Shown in pieces: positions 9,936-18,331 of a DNA stretch of 64,000 nt. The stretch covers positions 1,240,001-1,304,000 of the forward strand of contig NZ_CP102629.1 of the NCBI RefSeq assembly GCF_024721585.1, read 5' to 3'. Origin of the DNA: Sphingomicrobium aestuariivivum. GTDB taxonomy: Bacteria > Pseudomonadota > Alphaproteobacteria > Sphingomonadales > Sphingomonadaceae. Positions within the stretch are counted from its first letter, which is position 1. Each line of letters starts with the position of its first letter. The notes beneath the pieces are model-generated. The model had not been told where the DNA came from, made no database searches, and was given only the letters and a program-made list of their open reading frames with translations. A program made the translations under genes and the position numbers.

Positions 9936-11353
9936 AGTTCGCGCTCGGCCTCGCGCTGAGCCTCCTCATGGGGGCGGCCGCCTGTTCGGCCGCCCCCAGT
10001 GATTATGAACGCGCCCGCGCCGGCACGCCGGTGATGGAAGCCACCGTCGCCGTCGCCGAAGAGGTCGCCGGTGCGCCCGGGCGCTACGACCTCACCCTGA
10101 AACTGCGCGACGAGGCGCCGGTGTGGATCTTCCTGCGCTCGGGCCTCGCGCGGGACGACCGTACGAGCTGGCGCGCGCAAAGCTGGAAGGTGATCACCGA
10201 CGGGGTCGAGCTGGTCCGCATCGGCCATCATGAAGCACTCGTCGCCTCCGACGGGGGCTACCTGCCTCCGACGGTCGAGATCGCCTTCACCCCCTACGAG
10301 CGCATGCTCGAGGCGGACTACCAGCCGGCGGTCCCTCTGGGCGAGGCCACCGCGCTCTTCTCCGACCATTTCACCCTTCGCCCCGCCGCCTCGGTCGCCG
10401 CCGTGCAGTCGCTTGGCGCCGACTGGACGATGCTGCCCGACTATGCCGGCGGCCACCCGCTGGTGCGCTTTCGCGAAGGCTTCCATCATGGCAGCGACGA
10501 GGGGCCATTCGCGCTCGAGGCGCCCGCCTATGTCGTTCATGGCGAGGTGCCCTCGACCGGCAACCGCGCCATCGCCATGCGCGTCCATCCGGGCGTGCCC
10601 GACTGGCTGACAACCCAGCTCGAGACCGAAATCCCCGCCATCCTCGGCTATTATGCCGACCGCCTCGGCCCCCACGACAACGGCCGCCCCGACCTGTTCG
10701 TCACCTGGGCCGGCCCCACGCAGGGCACCGTCAGCCTCGGCGGCAGCGTGATCGACAGCCAGATCGTGATGCGGCTCGAGGGCGAGGGCCTCGCCGTTCC
10801 AAGCACGATCGCCGGCCGGCAGGCGCGCCAGTTCATCGCCCATGAGGCCGCCCATTTCTGGCTCGGCAACCTCGTCGACTATGGCCGTCCCGGCGATGCC
10901 TGGACCAGCGAGGGCGGCGCCGACCTCCTCGCGCTGCGCGCTACGCAGGCGGTCGATGCCGCCGAGGGCGCGGCGCTCGAGGCGCGCACGCTGCGCTCGA
11001 GCTGGCGCGAATGCCTCCGCCTCGGTGCCGGCGGCCCGCTCGCCAGCGCGCCCGAGCGCGGGGCGGGGCAGGCCTTCTACGGTTGCGGCTTCCTGTTCGG
11101 GCTCGTCGCCGAAAAGGCCGCGCGCGATGCCGGCGGCGACTTCTTCAGTTTCTGGTCGGGGCTGATCGACCGCCACGGCGGCGACGGCACGGTGAGCGCC
11201 GAGGAATGGCTGCGCCACTATGTCGACATCGGCGGCAACCAGCTCGCCGCAGCGCGCATGCGCGGGCTTGCCTTCAACCGCGCCACCGACGCCGAGCAGC
11301 TCGAGACGCTGTTCGCCGCCGCTGGCCTCACCCCGCCGGAGTTCCAGCCATGA
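9932..11353 (+). CDS. Predicted M1-like (gluzincin) zinc metallopeptidase, putative lipoprotein
   Basis: The 473-residue product starts at a GTG overlapping the upstream TGA by four bases. The N-terminus is a secretion signal ending ...LLMGAAACSAAP, a possible but imperfect lipobox. His304-Glu305-...-His308 followed by exactly 18 residues and Glu327 gives the HEXXH-X18-E zinc signature of M1 aminopeptidases; the context HEAAHFWLGNLVDYGRPGDAW also matches M1. The usual GAMEN substrate motif is not seen and the protein is much shorter than typical M1 enzymes. Likely an envelope peptidase; substrate unknown. Coupled to the S9 peptidase upstream and a thioesterase downstream. Confidence 0.75.
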   Translation: MKFALGLALSLLMGAAACSAAPSDYERARAGTPVMEATVAVAEEVAGAPGRYDLTLKLRDEAPVWIFLRSGLARDDRTSWRAQSWKVITDGVELVRIGHHEALVASDGGYLPPTVEIAFTPYERMLEADYQPAVPLGEATALFSDHFTLRPAASVAAVQSLGADWTMLPDYAGGHPLVRFREGFHHGSDEGPFALEAPAYVVHGEVPSTGNRAIAMRVHPGVPDWLTTQLETEIPAILGYYADRLGPHDNGRPDLFVTWAGPTQGTVSLGGSVIDSQIVMRLEGEGLAVPSTIAGRQARQFIAHEAAHFWLGNLVDYGRPGDAWTSEGGADLLALRATQAVDAAEGAALEARTLRSSWRECLRLGAGGPLASAPERGAGQAFYGCGFLFGLVAEKAARDAGGDFFSFWSGLIDRHGGDGTVSAEEWLRHYVDIGGNQLAAARMRGLAFNRATDAEQLETLFAAAGLTPPEFQP

Positions 11354-11754
11354 GCAGGCCAGAATTCACCATGGAACTGACCGCGCAGCGCGCCGACATC
11401 GACGAGCTCGGGCACGTCAACAATGCGGTCTGGGTGCAGTGGATCCAGAAGGTCGCCATCGCCCATTGGGACGCCGCCGCGCCTGACGAGCTCAAGGACG
11501 AGGTCTTCTGGGTCGTGACCCGCCACGAAATCGACTATCTGCGCGCGCTCGAGGAAGGCGAAACCGTCACCGCGCGCACCTGGATCGATCCTGAAGCCAA
11601 AGGCGCGCGCTCGGTCCGCCATATGGAGTTCGAGAAAGACGGCAAGGTGCATGTTCGCGCCGCCACGCAGTGGGCGATGATCGACAAGGCAAGCGCCCGG
11701 CCCGCCCGTGTCCGCGCCCGCCACCTCGCGCCTTTCACCGGCACGGGTGATTGA
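11350..11754 (+). CDS. Hotdog-fold acyl-CoA thioesterase (4HBT family)
   Basis: A 134-residue single hotdog domain. The signature DIDELGHVNNAVWVQWIQ (about residues 16-33) matches the 4-hydroxybenzoyl-CoA thioesterase/YbgC type, with the catalytic Asp and the GHVNN helix start. The later strands (EVFWVVTRHEIDYLRAL, TVTARTWIDP) fit the fold. The ATG overlaps the upstream stop codon (ATGA). Substrate cannot be told from sequence. A gap of 32 bases separates it from maiA. Confidence 0.88.
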   Translation: MSRPEFTMELTAQRADIDELGHVNNAVWVQWIQKVAIAHWDAAAPDELKDEVFWVVTRHEIDYLRALEEGETVTARTWIDPEAKGARSVRHMEFEKDGKVHVRAATQWAMIDKASARPARVRARHLAPFTGTGD

Positions 11755-11786
11755 CGCGGCATTAGGGAAAGCGCAGTCTCCCGCCA

Positions 11787-12428
11787 ATGACGCGACCCAT
11801 CCTCCACGATTATTATCGCAGCTCGGCCAGTTACCGGGTCCGTATCGGCCTCAACCTCAAGGGGATCGATTACCATTCGGAGAAGGTCGATCTCGTCTCG
11901 GGAGCGCAGAAGGACGAGGCCTACAAGGCAAAGAACCCGCAAGGCTTCGTGCCGATGCTGGAGATCGACGGCCACCGCCTGACGCAGAGCCTCGCCATCC
12001 TCGACTATCTCGACGCCACCCGGCCAGAGCCGCCCTTCGTGCCCGACAATCCCGCCGATCGCGCCCATGTGCTCGCGCTGGCCACGCTGGTCGCCTGCGA
12101 CATCCATCCGCTCAACAATTTGCGCATCCTCAAATATCTCAAGCAGGAGCTGCGCTGCGAGGAGGCCGCGAAGGACGAATGGTATCGCCACTGGGTGCGC
12201 GAGGGGTTCGATGCGCTCGAGAAACTCGCCGCACCGCGTGCCGGTGCCTTCCTGTTCGGCGACCAGCCGACGCTGGCCGACATCTGCCTCGTGCCCCAGC
12301 TCTACAATGCGCGCCGCTTCTCGGTGCCGATCAACGATTATCCGCATCTCCGGCGGGCCGACGAGAGCGCGAGCGCGCATCCGGCATTTGCCGACGCCCA
12401 TCCCGACAAGCAGGAAGATCATCCATGA
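11787..12428 (+). CDS. maiA: Maleylacetoacetate isomerase (zeta-class glutathione S-transferase)
   Basis: Glutathione-dependent cis-trans isomerisation of maleylacetoacetate to fumarylacetoacetate, linking HmgA and FahA. The 213-residue length is normal. The active-site helix reads SSASYRVRIGLNLKG; many zeta GSTs have SSCS, so the Cys is replaced by Ala while the two Ser are kept. The QSLAILDYLDA segment (glutathione gamma-Glu binding) and DIHPLNNLRILKYL are typical. It overlaps the aldolase gene by four bases (ATGA). Located well away from hmgA-fahA, so regulation may be separate. Confidence 0.93.
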   Translation: MTRPILHDYYRSSASYRVRIGLNLKGIDYHSEKVDLVSGAQKDEAYKAKNPQGFVPMLEIDGHRLTQSLAILDYLDATRPEPPFVPDNPADRAHVLALATLVACDIHPLNNLRILKYLKQELRCEEAAKDEWYRHWVREGFDALEKLAAPRAGAFLFGDQPTLADICLVPQLYNARRFSVPINDYPHLRRADESASAHPAFADAHPDKQEDHP

Positions 12429-13243
12429 ACCGCGCCGACAAGCTCACCGAGGCCATGAAGGGCGCGGTGCCGATCGACAGCACCGACATCCCGAGCCTGA
12501 AGGGCAAGGTGTCGGAAGAAGAATGGCAAGCCCGCGTCGAACTCGCCGCTGCCTATCGCCTCGTCCACCATTTCGGCTGGGACGACCTCATCTTCACCCA
12601 CCTGTCGGCGCGCGTGCCGGGGCCCGAGCATCATTTCCTGCTCAATCCCTACAACCTCATGTTCGACGAGGTCACCGCCTCCTCGCTGGTCAAGGTCGAC
12701 CAGAACGGCCATGCGGTTGACGACACCCCCTTCATGACCAACCCCGCGGGCTTCACCATCCATTCGGCGCTGCACATGAACCGCGAGGACGCGCATGCGG
12801 TGATGCACCTCCACACGCCCCACGGGCAGGCGGTGAGCGCGCATGAGGACGGGCTCCTGCCGCTGACCCAGACAGCCATGCTGGTGCTCGGCGATCTCGC
12901 CTTCCATGACTATGAAGGTGTCGCCGTCGACCTCGACGAGCGCGAACGGCTCGTCGAACATCTCGGCGACAAGTCGATGATGATCCTCCGCAACCACGGC
13001 ACGCTGGCGACCGGCGGGTCGGTCGGAGAATGTTTCATCCGGCTCTATTATCTCGAGCGCGCCTGCGAGGCGCAGGTGCTGGCGCTCTCGGCCGGCCCCG
13101 GCAAGCTCAACATGCCCCCGCAGGGCGCTCCCGAGATCACCGCGCAGCAGGGCGGCGCGGGGCTTCCGATCGTCGCCAAGATGCTCGCCTGGCCCGCGCT
13201 GATGCGCAAGGCCTATCGCCTCGACCCGAGCTTCGCGACCTAG
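12425..13243 (+). CDS. Class II aldolase/adducin-family protein
   Basis: A 272-residue protein with the class II aldolase fold. Metal-binding His residues are in VMHLHTPHGQAVSAH and ILRNHGTLATGG, and the substrate-loop segment IFTHLSARVPG is typical of the adducin-related group. Many such genes are annotated only as class II aldolase family; L-fuculose-phosphate aldolase-like activity is not shown. The ATG lies in the maiA stop codon. Last gene of the plus-strand run; the convergent hotdog gene ends four bases away, with no terminator between them. Confidence 0.88.
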   Translation: MNRADKLTEAMKGAVPIDSTDIPSLKGKVSEEEWQARVELAAAYRLVHHFGWDDLIFTHLSARVPGPEHHFLLNPYNLMFDEVTASSLVKVDQNGHAVDDTPFMTNPAGFTIHSALHMNREDAHAVMHLHTPHGQAVSAHEDGLLPLTQTAMLVLGDLAFHDYEGVAVDLDERERLVEHLGDKSMMILRNHGTLATGGSVGECFIRLYYLERACEAQVLALSAGPGKLNMPPQGAPEITAQQGGAGLPIVAKMLAWPALMRKAYRLDPSFAT

Positions 13244-13247
13244 GGCG

Positions 13248-13970
13248 CTAGAGCCCCTCGTCCATCCGGATCCACAGCGCGCGCGCCATCGCGATGGCGT
13301 GGCCCGACTCATCGTGGATCACGCTGCCCGAATGGAGCTTGCGCCCGTCGGCCTCGAGCGACCAGCCGGTGACGGTGAGCGCTTCGCCGGGTGCGGGGCG
13401 CCGCTGGACCTGCGCTGCGATCCCCGCCAGCAGGGCCGGCGTGTCGACCAGCCCCGTGGCGAAATAGGAGGGACAGTCGAGCGCTGCCCAGACATAGCGC
13501 GTTGCCACCAGCCCGTTGGCACCGCCAAGGTCGCCGCGCGGCACCCAGCGGTCGGCGGCCAGTCCGCTCGCCGCATCATGGCCGGTGATGAGGTGCAGCG
13601 CCTCTTCGGGATCGCGCAGCGGGCCGCACACGAAGCAACGCGGTGCCATATGCTGTTCGGCTGTCGGGAAATGCGCCTTGGCCCGTGCGATCGCCTCGTC
13701 TCCCGGCGGTGACGGCATCGGATCGAGATCGAGCGGTTTGCCCAGCGCCTCTGCCTCCACCAGGAGCCTGTCGCCGTCCATCAACCGCGCACCGGACGCA
13801 TCGCGCACCAGCTGTAAGGCGCGATCGAGCGGGGTCGGCGCATGGAGCCGGACCTTCGCCGCCGGGCCGCCAACCGCTTCGGCGACGACCCCCGAGACAT
13901 AGCCGCCATTGCCCATCCCGTCGGGTCCGCGGAACCGGCTGTCGATGATGATCGGATCGCTCGCTGTCAT
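13248..13970 (-). CDS. Hotdog-like protein with CxxC motif, unknown substrate
   Basis: A 240-residue protein starting MTASDPIIIDSRFRGPDGMG. The segment FRGPDGMGNGGYVSGVVAEAVGG and the C-terminal strand pattern (VTGWSLEADGRKLHSGSVIH) look like a thioesterase-type hotdog repeat. A central RCFVCGPLRDPEEALHL segment has a Cys-x-x-Cys motif that I recall in uncharacterised actinobacterial and alphaproteobacterial relatives. A longer open frame upstream has no support because it lies antisense to the DJ-1 gene. It is divergent from that gene, with 57 bases between start codons. Confidence 0.7.
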   Translation of the reverse strand: MTASDPIIIDSRFRGPDGMGNGGYVSGVVAEAVGGPAAKVRLHAPTPLDRALQLVRDASGARLMDGDRLLVEAEALGKPLDLDPMPSPPGDEAIARAKAHFPTAEQHMAPRCFVCGPLRDPEEALHLITGHDAASGLAADRWVPRGDLGGANGLVATRYVWAALDCPSYFATGLVDTPALLAGIAAQVQRRPAPGEALTVTGWSLEADGRKLHSGSVIHDESGHAIAMARALWIRMDEGL

Positions 13971-14027
13971 GGGCGCGTTGTAGGAGGGAAGACGCGCGCC
14001 GTCACCCTCATCACAGGAGCGAACATC

Positions 14028-14723
14028 ATGAATATCCTCATCGTCCTCACCAGCCATGACGAACTTGGCGACACCGGCGAGAAGACCGGTTTCTGGCTCG
14101 AGGAGCTGGCCGCGCCTTACTATGTCCTCAAGGACGCGGGCCACCGCCTCACCCTTGCCAGCCCCAAGGGCGGCCAGCCCCCGCTCGACCCCAAGTCTGA
14201 CAGCGAGGACAGCCAGACCGAGGACACCAAGCGCTTCAAGGCCGACCCCGAGGCGCAACAGAAGCTGGCCACCACCAAGCTCCTCTCCGACATCGACCCC
14301 GGCGACTATGACGCGGTCTTCTATCCCGGCGGCCACGGCCCGCTGTGGGACCTTGCCGAGAGCGAGACCTCGAAGAAGATCATCGAGACGACGTTGCGCT
14401 CGGGCAAGCCGGTCGCGCTCGTCTGTCACGCTCCCGCCGTCCTCAAGATCGTCGAGAGTGAAGACGGCAAGCCGATCGTGGAGGGCCGCAAGGTCACCGG
14501 CTTCACCAACGAGGAAGAGGAACAGGTCGGCCTCACCGATGTCGTCCCCTATCTCCTCGAGGACGTGCTCAAGCGGCAGGGCGCCGAATGGAGCGAGGGC
14601 GGCGTGTTCGCCGAACATGTGGTCGCCGACGGCCTCCTCATCACCGGCCAGAACCCGCCTTCCTCGGGTCCCACCGCGCAGGCGCTGTGCAAGGCACTCG
14701 CGGCCAAGGAGGAATATGCCTGA
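14028..14723 (+). CDS. DJ-1/PfpI-family protein (Hsp31-like)
   Basis: A 231-residue member of the DJ-1/PfpI superfamily, of the Hsp31/YajL-like glyoxalase or chaperone group. The nucleophile elbow Cys-His sits in ALVCHAPAVL (about residue 133), after the conserved GGHGPLWDL segment, and a Glu of the triad is likely in TNEEEEQVG. The ATG is preceded by AGGAG at 14016-14020. Probably a glutathione-independent methylglyoxal-detoxifying or protein-repair enzyme; the exact role is inference. Followed by a clear terminator. Confidence 0.88.
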   Translation: MNILIVLTSHDELGDTGEKTGFWLEELAAPYYVLKDAGHRLTLASPKGGQPPLDPKSDSEDSQTEDTKRFKADPEAQQKLATTKLLSDIDPGDYDAVFYPGGHGPLWDLAESETSKKIIETTLRSGKPVALVCHAPAVLKIVESEDGKPIVEGRKVTGFTNEEEEQVGLTDVVPYLLEDVLKRQGAEWSEGGVFAEHVVADGLLITGQNPPSSGPTAQALCKALAAKEEYA

Positions 14724-14755
14724 TCAGCGATAAAATCGCTGGATTCCGCGATGAA

Positions 14756-14784
14756 CGGGGCCGGTTCGCCGGCCCCGCTTCTTC
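14756..14784 (+). terminator. Rho-independent terminator of the DJ-1 gene
   Basis: GGGGCCGG and CCGGCCCC form a perfect 8-bp stem around a TTCG tetraloop, followed by the pyrimidine-rich GCTTCTTC. It lies 33 bases past the stop codon. Confidence 0.75.
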
Positions 14785-14898
14785 AACTCGAAACTAACAT
14801 ATGTTAGTTCATGTGCTGCGCTGCCGGGGGTGGAGAGACAGCGACGGCCCCGGCGCCATGTCCGGTCCGGGGGCGTGCAATGTCAGGAGTGCCGCCCC

Positions 14899-15684
14899 AT
14901 GAGCCGCCATATGACGTTCGATCCCGCTTATGCCTTCGCCATCGCGGCGTTCCTTCCGCTCGCCGCCTGCGCCACCGACGATTACGACACTGCCGCCGAG
15001 ACCTACACGATCGAAGGCGAGATGACCTATCGCGAGCGCATCGCGCTGCCCCCCGGCGCCTATTATCGCGCCACCCTGCTCGACGTTTCGCGCGCCGATG
15101 CGCCCGCCGACGTGATCGCCTCCGAGGTGCGCCGCGTCGACGAGGGCGAATCGGTCCCGCTCGACTTCTCGATCGAGGCCGACAGCGACCGCTTCATCGC
15201 CAATCACCGCTACAGCGTGCGCGCCATGATCTACAATGTGAACAACGAGTTGTTGTGGACCAGCGATACCAACCACCCTTACGATCCCGCGCCGGGCGCG
15301 ACCGACATCGGCACCATCATGCTGGTGCGCACCGGCGGCCAGCAGGGCGCGACCGGCCTGTCGGGCACGTGGGAGGTCTATGCCATCAACGGCACGGCCA
15401 TCACCTCCGAGAACAAGCCGAGCATCACGTGGAACGACGGGCAGGTTTCGGGCTCGACCGGCTGCAACCAGTTCACGGGCTCGTTCCAGCAATATGGCGA
15501 CCGCGTGCAGATCGGCGACAATGTGGCGATGACGCAGCGCGCCTGCGTGCCGCCCTATGACGCCATGGAGCAGCAGTTCATCGGCACTTTCAACGATCTC
15601 GCGGGCTTCCGCTTCAATGGCGAAGGAATGGTGACCTTCATCGCCTCGAACGGCGGAACGCTGACGGCGCGCCCCGCCCAATAG
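14899..15684 (+). CDS. YbaY-like lipoprotein fused to a META/HslJ domain
   Basis: The 261-residue product starts at [18 protein letters not shown] lies nine bases upstream. A secretion signal ends in a lipobox (LPLAAC), so the mature protein is probably an outer-membrane lipoprotein. Residues about 35-135 match the YbaY/YscW-type beta domain ([21 protein letters not shown]). Residues about 150-260 are a META/HslJ domain ([40 protein letters not shown]). HslJ domains are associated with stress and antibiotic tolerance in E. coli; the role of the fusion is not known. Confidence 0.85.
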   Translation: MSRHMTFDPAYAFAIAAFLPLAACATDDYDTAAETYTIEGEMTYRERIALPPGAYYRATLLDVSRADAPADVIASEVRRVDEGESVPLDFSIEADSDRFIANHRYSVRAMIYNVNNELLWTSDTNHPYDPAPGATDIGTIMLVRTGGQQGATGLSGTWEVYAINGTAITSENKPSITWNDGQVSGSTGCNQFTGSFQQYGDRVQIGDNVAMTQRACVPPYDAMEQQFIGTFNDLAGFRFNGEGMVTFIASNGGTLTARPAQ

Positions 15685-15733
15685 GGCGCGGCCGCCCGCG
15701 GCGGGGCGATCCGGTAACGGTGCTGTGAGAAAA

Positions 15734-15810
15734 TGGTCGGGGAGAGAGGATTCGAACCTCCGGCCCCTGCCTCCCGAAGACAGTGCTCTACCAGGCTGAG
15801 CTACTCCCCG
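15734..15810 (-). tRNA. tRNA-Pro (anticodon CGG)
   Basis: On the reverse strand acceptor CGGGGAG pairs with CTCCCCG, the D arm is AGCTCAGCCTGGTAGAGC, and the anticodon stem CTGTC/GGCAG encloses TTCGGGA, giving anticodon CGG (codon CCG). The T arm contains GGTTCGAATCC; discriminator A and encoded CCA are present. Confidence 0.97.
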
Positions 15811-15890
15811 ACTGACGCTCGATATCCCGAACGGAGGGGCAAGGACGAAGCGCTCCCTAGCTTCCCCTTGGGGGTGATGCAAGCGGCATC

Positions 15891-17201
15891 TTACTTGTGA
15901 CCGAGCAGGCGCAGCATTTCGCTGGTCGAGACCATCTTTTCGCGCGGGCTGCCGGCGCGCGCGGCGGCCTCTTCCGCCGCCTCGATCTTGCGCCAGTCAT
16001 CGAAGCAGGTCGCCAGCACATCGCGCGAATCGAGCAGGGCATCGAGCCCCTCGCCGCCCGCCTTGCCGCCGTCCGAGCCGGCCGGCATCGCCGCCTCGAT
16101 CTGCCCCGCGACCTCATAGCCGTCTGGCCGGTTGGTACCGATCGTCCCCGTCGGACCGCGCCGCGCCCAGCCGACCGCATAGAGCCCGTCCCCGATGACC
16201 CCGTCCTCATTGGCGAAACGCCCGCCGCGATGATCGTAGGGCACCCCCTCGATCGGCGGCGATGAATAGCCGATGCAGCTGATGACGAGGCTGGCGGACA
16301 GGACATATTCCTCGCCTGTGCCCCGCGCCCGCCCGTCGGGGTCGAGCCGCGTGCGCTCGACGATAACCCGTTCCACGCGCCCCTCGCCCTCGATCCGCAC
16401 GGGCCGTGCGAAAAAGTCGAAGCGGATCGCCTTGTCCTTGTCGCAGTCCTCCGCCGCATAGCCGCGCAGCAGCGCGACCGACTTGGCGAGCCCGCGATCC
16501 TCGAGGTCGTCATCGGCGCTCTGCGGCGGAAAATCCGCCTCGTCCACCACCGGACAGGCGATCTCCAGCTGGCCGAGCTCGGAAAGTTCCTTGGGTGTCA
16601 TCGCGATCTGGTGCGGCCCGCGGCGGGCGAGGATGGTGATGTCGGCGACGCGGCTGCGCTCCAGCGCCTCATAGGCATGGGCGACGATGTCCGACCCTTC
16701 GAGTTCGCCCAGCGTCTTCGACAGGATACGCGCGACGTCGAGCGCCACATTGCCCGCGCCGATCACCACCGCGTGCGTGCCATCCAATGGCGGCTCGTGG
16801 GTGGCATGGTCGGGATGGCCGTTATACCAACCGACGAAGGCGGCCGAGCCCATCACCCCGGGCAGGTCCTCGCCCTCCAGCCCAAGCTGGCGGTCGTTGG
16901 GCGCGCCGGTCGCCATCACCACCGCATCATAGAGCTGGCGCAGTTCGGCGACGGTCACCGCATCGCCGATCGACACATTGCCGAGGAAGCGCACATTGTC
17001 GGCCTCGGCGACCTTGTCGTAGCGGATCGCGACCTTCTTGATCGACTGGTGGTCGGGCGCCACGCCGAAGCGGATGAGACCGTAGGGGACAGGCAGCCGG
17101 TCGATGATGTCGATGCGGGCGCTGTCGCCATAGGCCTTGGCGAGTGCCTCGGCGGTATAGAAACCCGCCGGTCCCGAACCCACGATCGCGAAGTGACGCA
17201 T
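15891..17201 (-). CDS. Ferredoxin/adrenodoxin-type NADP reductase (FprA-like flavoprotein)
   Basis: A 436-residue two-dinucleotide-domain flavoprotein of the adrenodoxin reductase/FprA type. The FAD site is GSGPAGFYTAEAL at the N-terminus and the NADP site is GAGNVALDVARIL (about 150-162). The C-terminal GWARRGPTGTIGTNRPDG segment is a family hallmark. It moves electrons between NADPH and a ferredoxin, often to supply cytochrome P450s or iron-sulfur assembly. The start MRHFAIVGSGPAG follows the usual spacing before the FAD motif; a longer open frame lacks homology. Transcribed towards tRNA-Pro. Confidence 0.9.
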   Translation of the reverse strand: MRHFAIVGSGPAGFYTAEALAKAYGDSARIDIIDRLPVPYGLIRFGVAPDHQSIKKVAIRYDKVAEADNVRFLGNVSIGDAVTVAELRQLYDAVVMATGAPNDRQLGLEGEDLPGVMGSAAFVGWYNGHPDHATHEPPLDGTHAVVIGAGNVALDVARILSKTLGELEGSDIVAHAYEALERSRVADITILARRGPHQIAMTPKELSELGQLEIACPVVDEADFPPQSADDDLEDRGLAKSVALLRGYAAEDCDKDKAIRFDFFARPVRIEGEGRVERVIVERTRLDPDGRARGTGEEYVLSASLVISCIGYSSPPIEGVPYDHRGGRFANEDGVIGDGLYAVGWARRGPTGTIGTNRPDGYEVAGQIEAAMPAGSDGGKAGGEGLDALLDSRDVLATCFDDWRKIEAAEEAAARAGSPREKMVSTSEMLRLLGHK

Positions 17202-17254
17202 GGCCCTGCCTCCCTGTTTTCCAGGAACGACCATAGCAGCCGTGCGAGCGCGCG

Positions 17255-17578
17255 CTAGTCGAGCGAGCGATCCTCGAGGAGGAGGTCCTGCCCGTGGGTC
17301 TTCATCGCGCTCTCGATCGCGCCCTTGAACATGCCGAGCATGCCCGGAAGGTCGATGGTGCAATGCACATTGGCGTCCTCGACGATGATCACCGCCTTAA
17401 CCTCCTGCCCCATCGCGCCCACGGTGAGGTTGAGCGTGTCGCCCTCCCACGCCTCGTGGACCTCGGCCATCCCGCCCGGGATCGCATCCTTGAGGCGGTG
17501 GGTATTTCCGGCAATGCGCGCATGTGCCTCGGCTTTTCCGAGGCTGTGCGGCAAATCGACTTCCAACGGCGTGCTCAT
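17255..17578 (-). CDS. Polyhydroxyalkanoic acid system family protein
   Basis: A 107-residue protein beginning MSTPLEVDLPHSLGKAEAHARI, the pattern of small PHA granule-region proteins (hydrophilic start, VDLPHSLGKAEAxxRI, then a beta-rich steroid-binding-like fold). The end IDLPGMLGMFKGAIESAMKTHG is also typical. In other alphaproteobacteria these are uncharacterised cytoplasmic proteins that may bind granules; no PHA synthase is present in this window. Start chosen at the ATG that begins the conserved motif. Confidence 0.8.
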   Translation of the reverse strand: MSTPLEVDLPHSLGKAEAHARIAGNTHRLKDAIPGGMAEVHEAWEGDTLNLTVGAMGQEVKAVIIVEDANVHCTIDLPGMLGMFKGAIESAMKTHGQDLLLEDRSLD

Positions 17579-17633
17579 GGGCCTAGGCTGGAGTGATGCA
17601 GGACCCTTTGCAAGCCTTGTTCGTCGATAAGGC

Positions 17634-18305
17634 ATGGTCACTCCGATGAGCCTTGTCACCGCGATGCTGCTCGCCATGGCGCCGGTCGCGCCCACGCTGC
17701 CCGACACGGCCGCCGACTATATCGAGCCGGGGCAGGACTTTGCGGGCTACAATGCGTGGCGCGCCAACAATCCCGCGCGGCAGGCCGAGATCGACGCCTA
17801 TTTCTCCTATCTCGACACTTCTGGCGTCGGCGACGTGGTGCCCAAGTGGCAGCTCCTGCGCACCGCCAGTTCGTGGCGCGAATGCAACCAGCCGCCCTAT
17901 GAAGTGCCGCCGCGCCAGAACTGGGACGGAATCGTCAACACGCTGCGCTATCTCGGCGAGGCGGTGAAGCCCGCGGTCGGCGAGATGGAAGTGCTCTCGG
18001 GCTATCGTAACCCTTACCTCAACAGCTGCGCGGGCGGCTCGGCGCGTTCGGTGCACCGCACCAACATCGCCTTGGACGTCGTCCCCCGCTATCCGTTCGA
18101 CCGCAACGAGCTGATGAGCCGCCTGTGCACCATCCATGCGCGTTACGGGCGGCGCTACGACGCGGGCTTCGGCTTCTATGTCGGCATCCGCTTCCACGTC
18201 GATGCGTGGAAATATCGCATCTGGGGTGTCACCGAAGAGGAAGGCGGTCGCCAATGCGGCATCGCCCTCCAGCGCCGCGAGGCGGCGCGGATCGACCAGT
18301 TCTGA
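17634..18305 (+). CDS. Secreted peptidase M15-like protein (D-Ala-D-Ala carboxypeptidase fold)
   Basis: A 223-residue protein with an N-terminal secretion signal (MVTPMSLVTAMLLAMAPVAP). A second ATG four codons downstream is an alternative start. The C-terminal half shows the M15 zinc pattern: His-x6-Asp in SVHRTNIALDVV (about residues 139-148) and a second His in GIRFHVDAW (about 189). The SGYRNPYLN segment is the usual lead-in of the Peptidase_M15_3 domain. Likely acts on peptidoglycan stem peptides in the periplasm. Divergent from the PHA-system gene. Confidence 0.82.
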   Translation: MVTPMSLVTAMLLAMAPVAPTLPDTAADYIEPGQDFAGYNAWRANNPARQAEIDAYFSYLDTSGVGDVVPKWQLLRTASSWRECNQPPYEVPPRQNWDGIVNTLRYLGEAVKPAVGEMEVLSGYRNPYLNSCAGGSARSVHRTNIALDVVPRYPFDRNELMSRLCTIHARYGRRYDAGFGFYVGIRFHVDAWKYRIWGVTEEEGGRQCGIALQRREAARIDQF

Positions 18306-18331
18306 CTGTGTTGGTCGAAAAATACAGTCGA

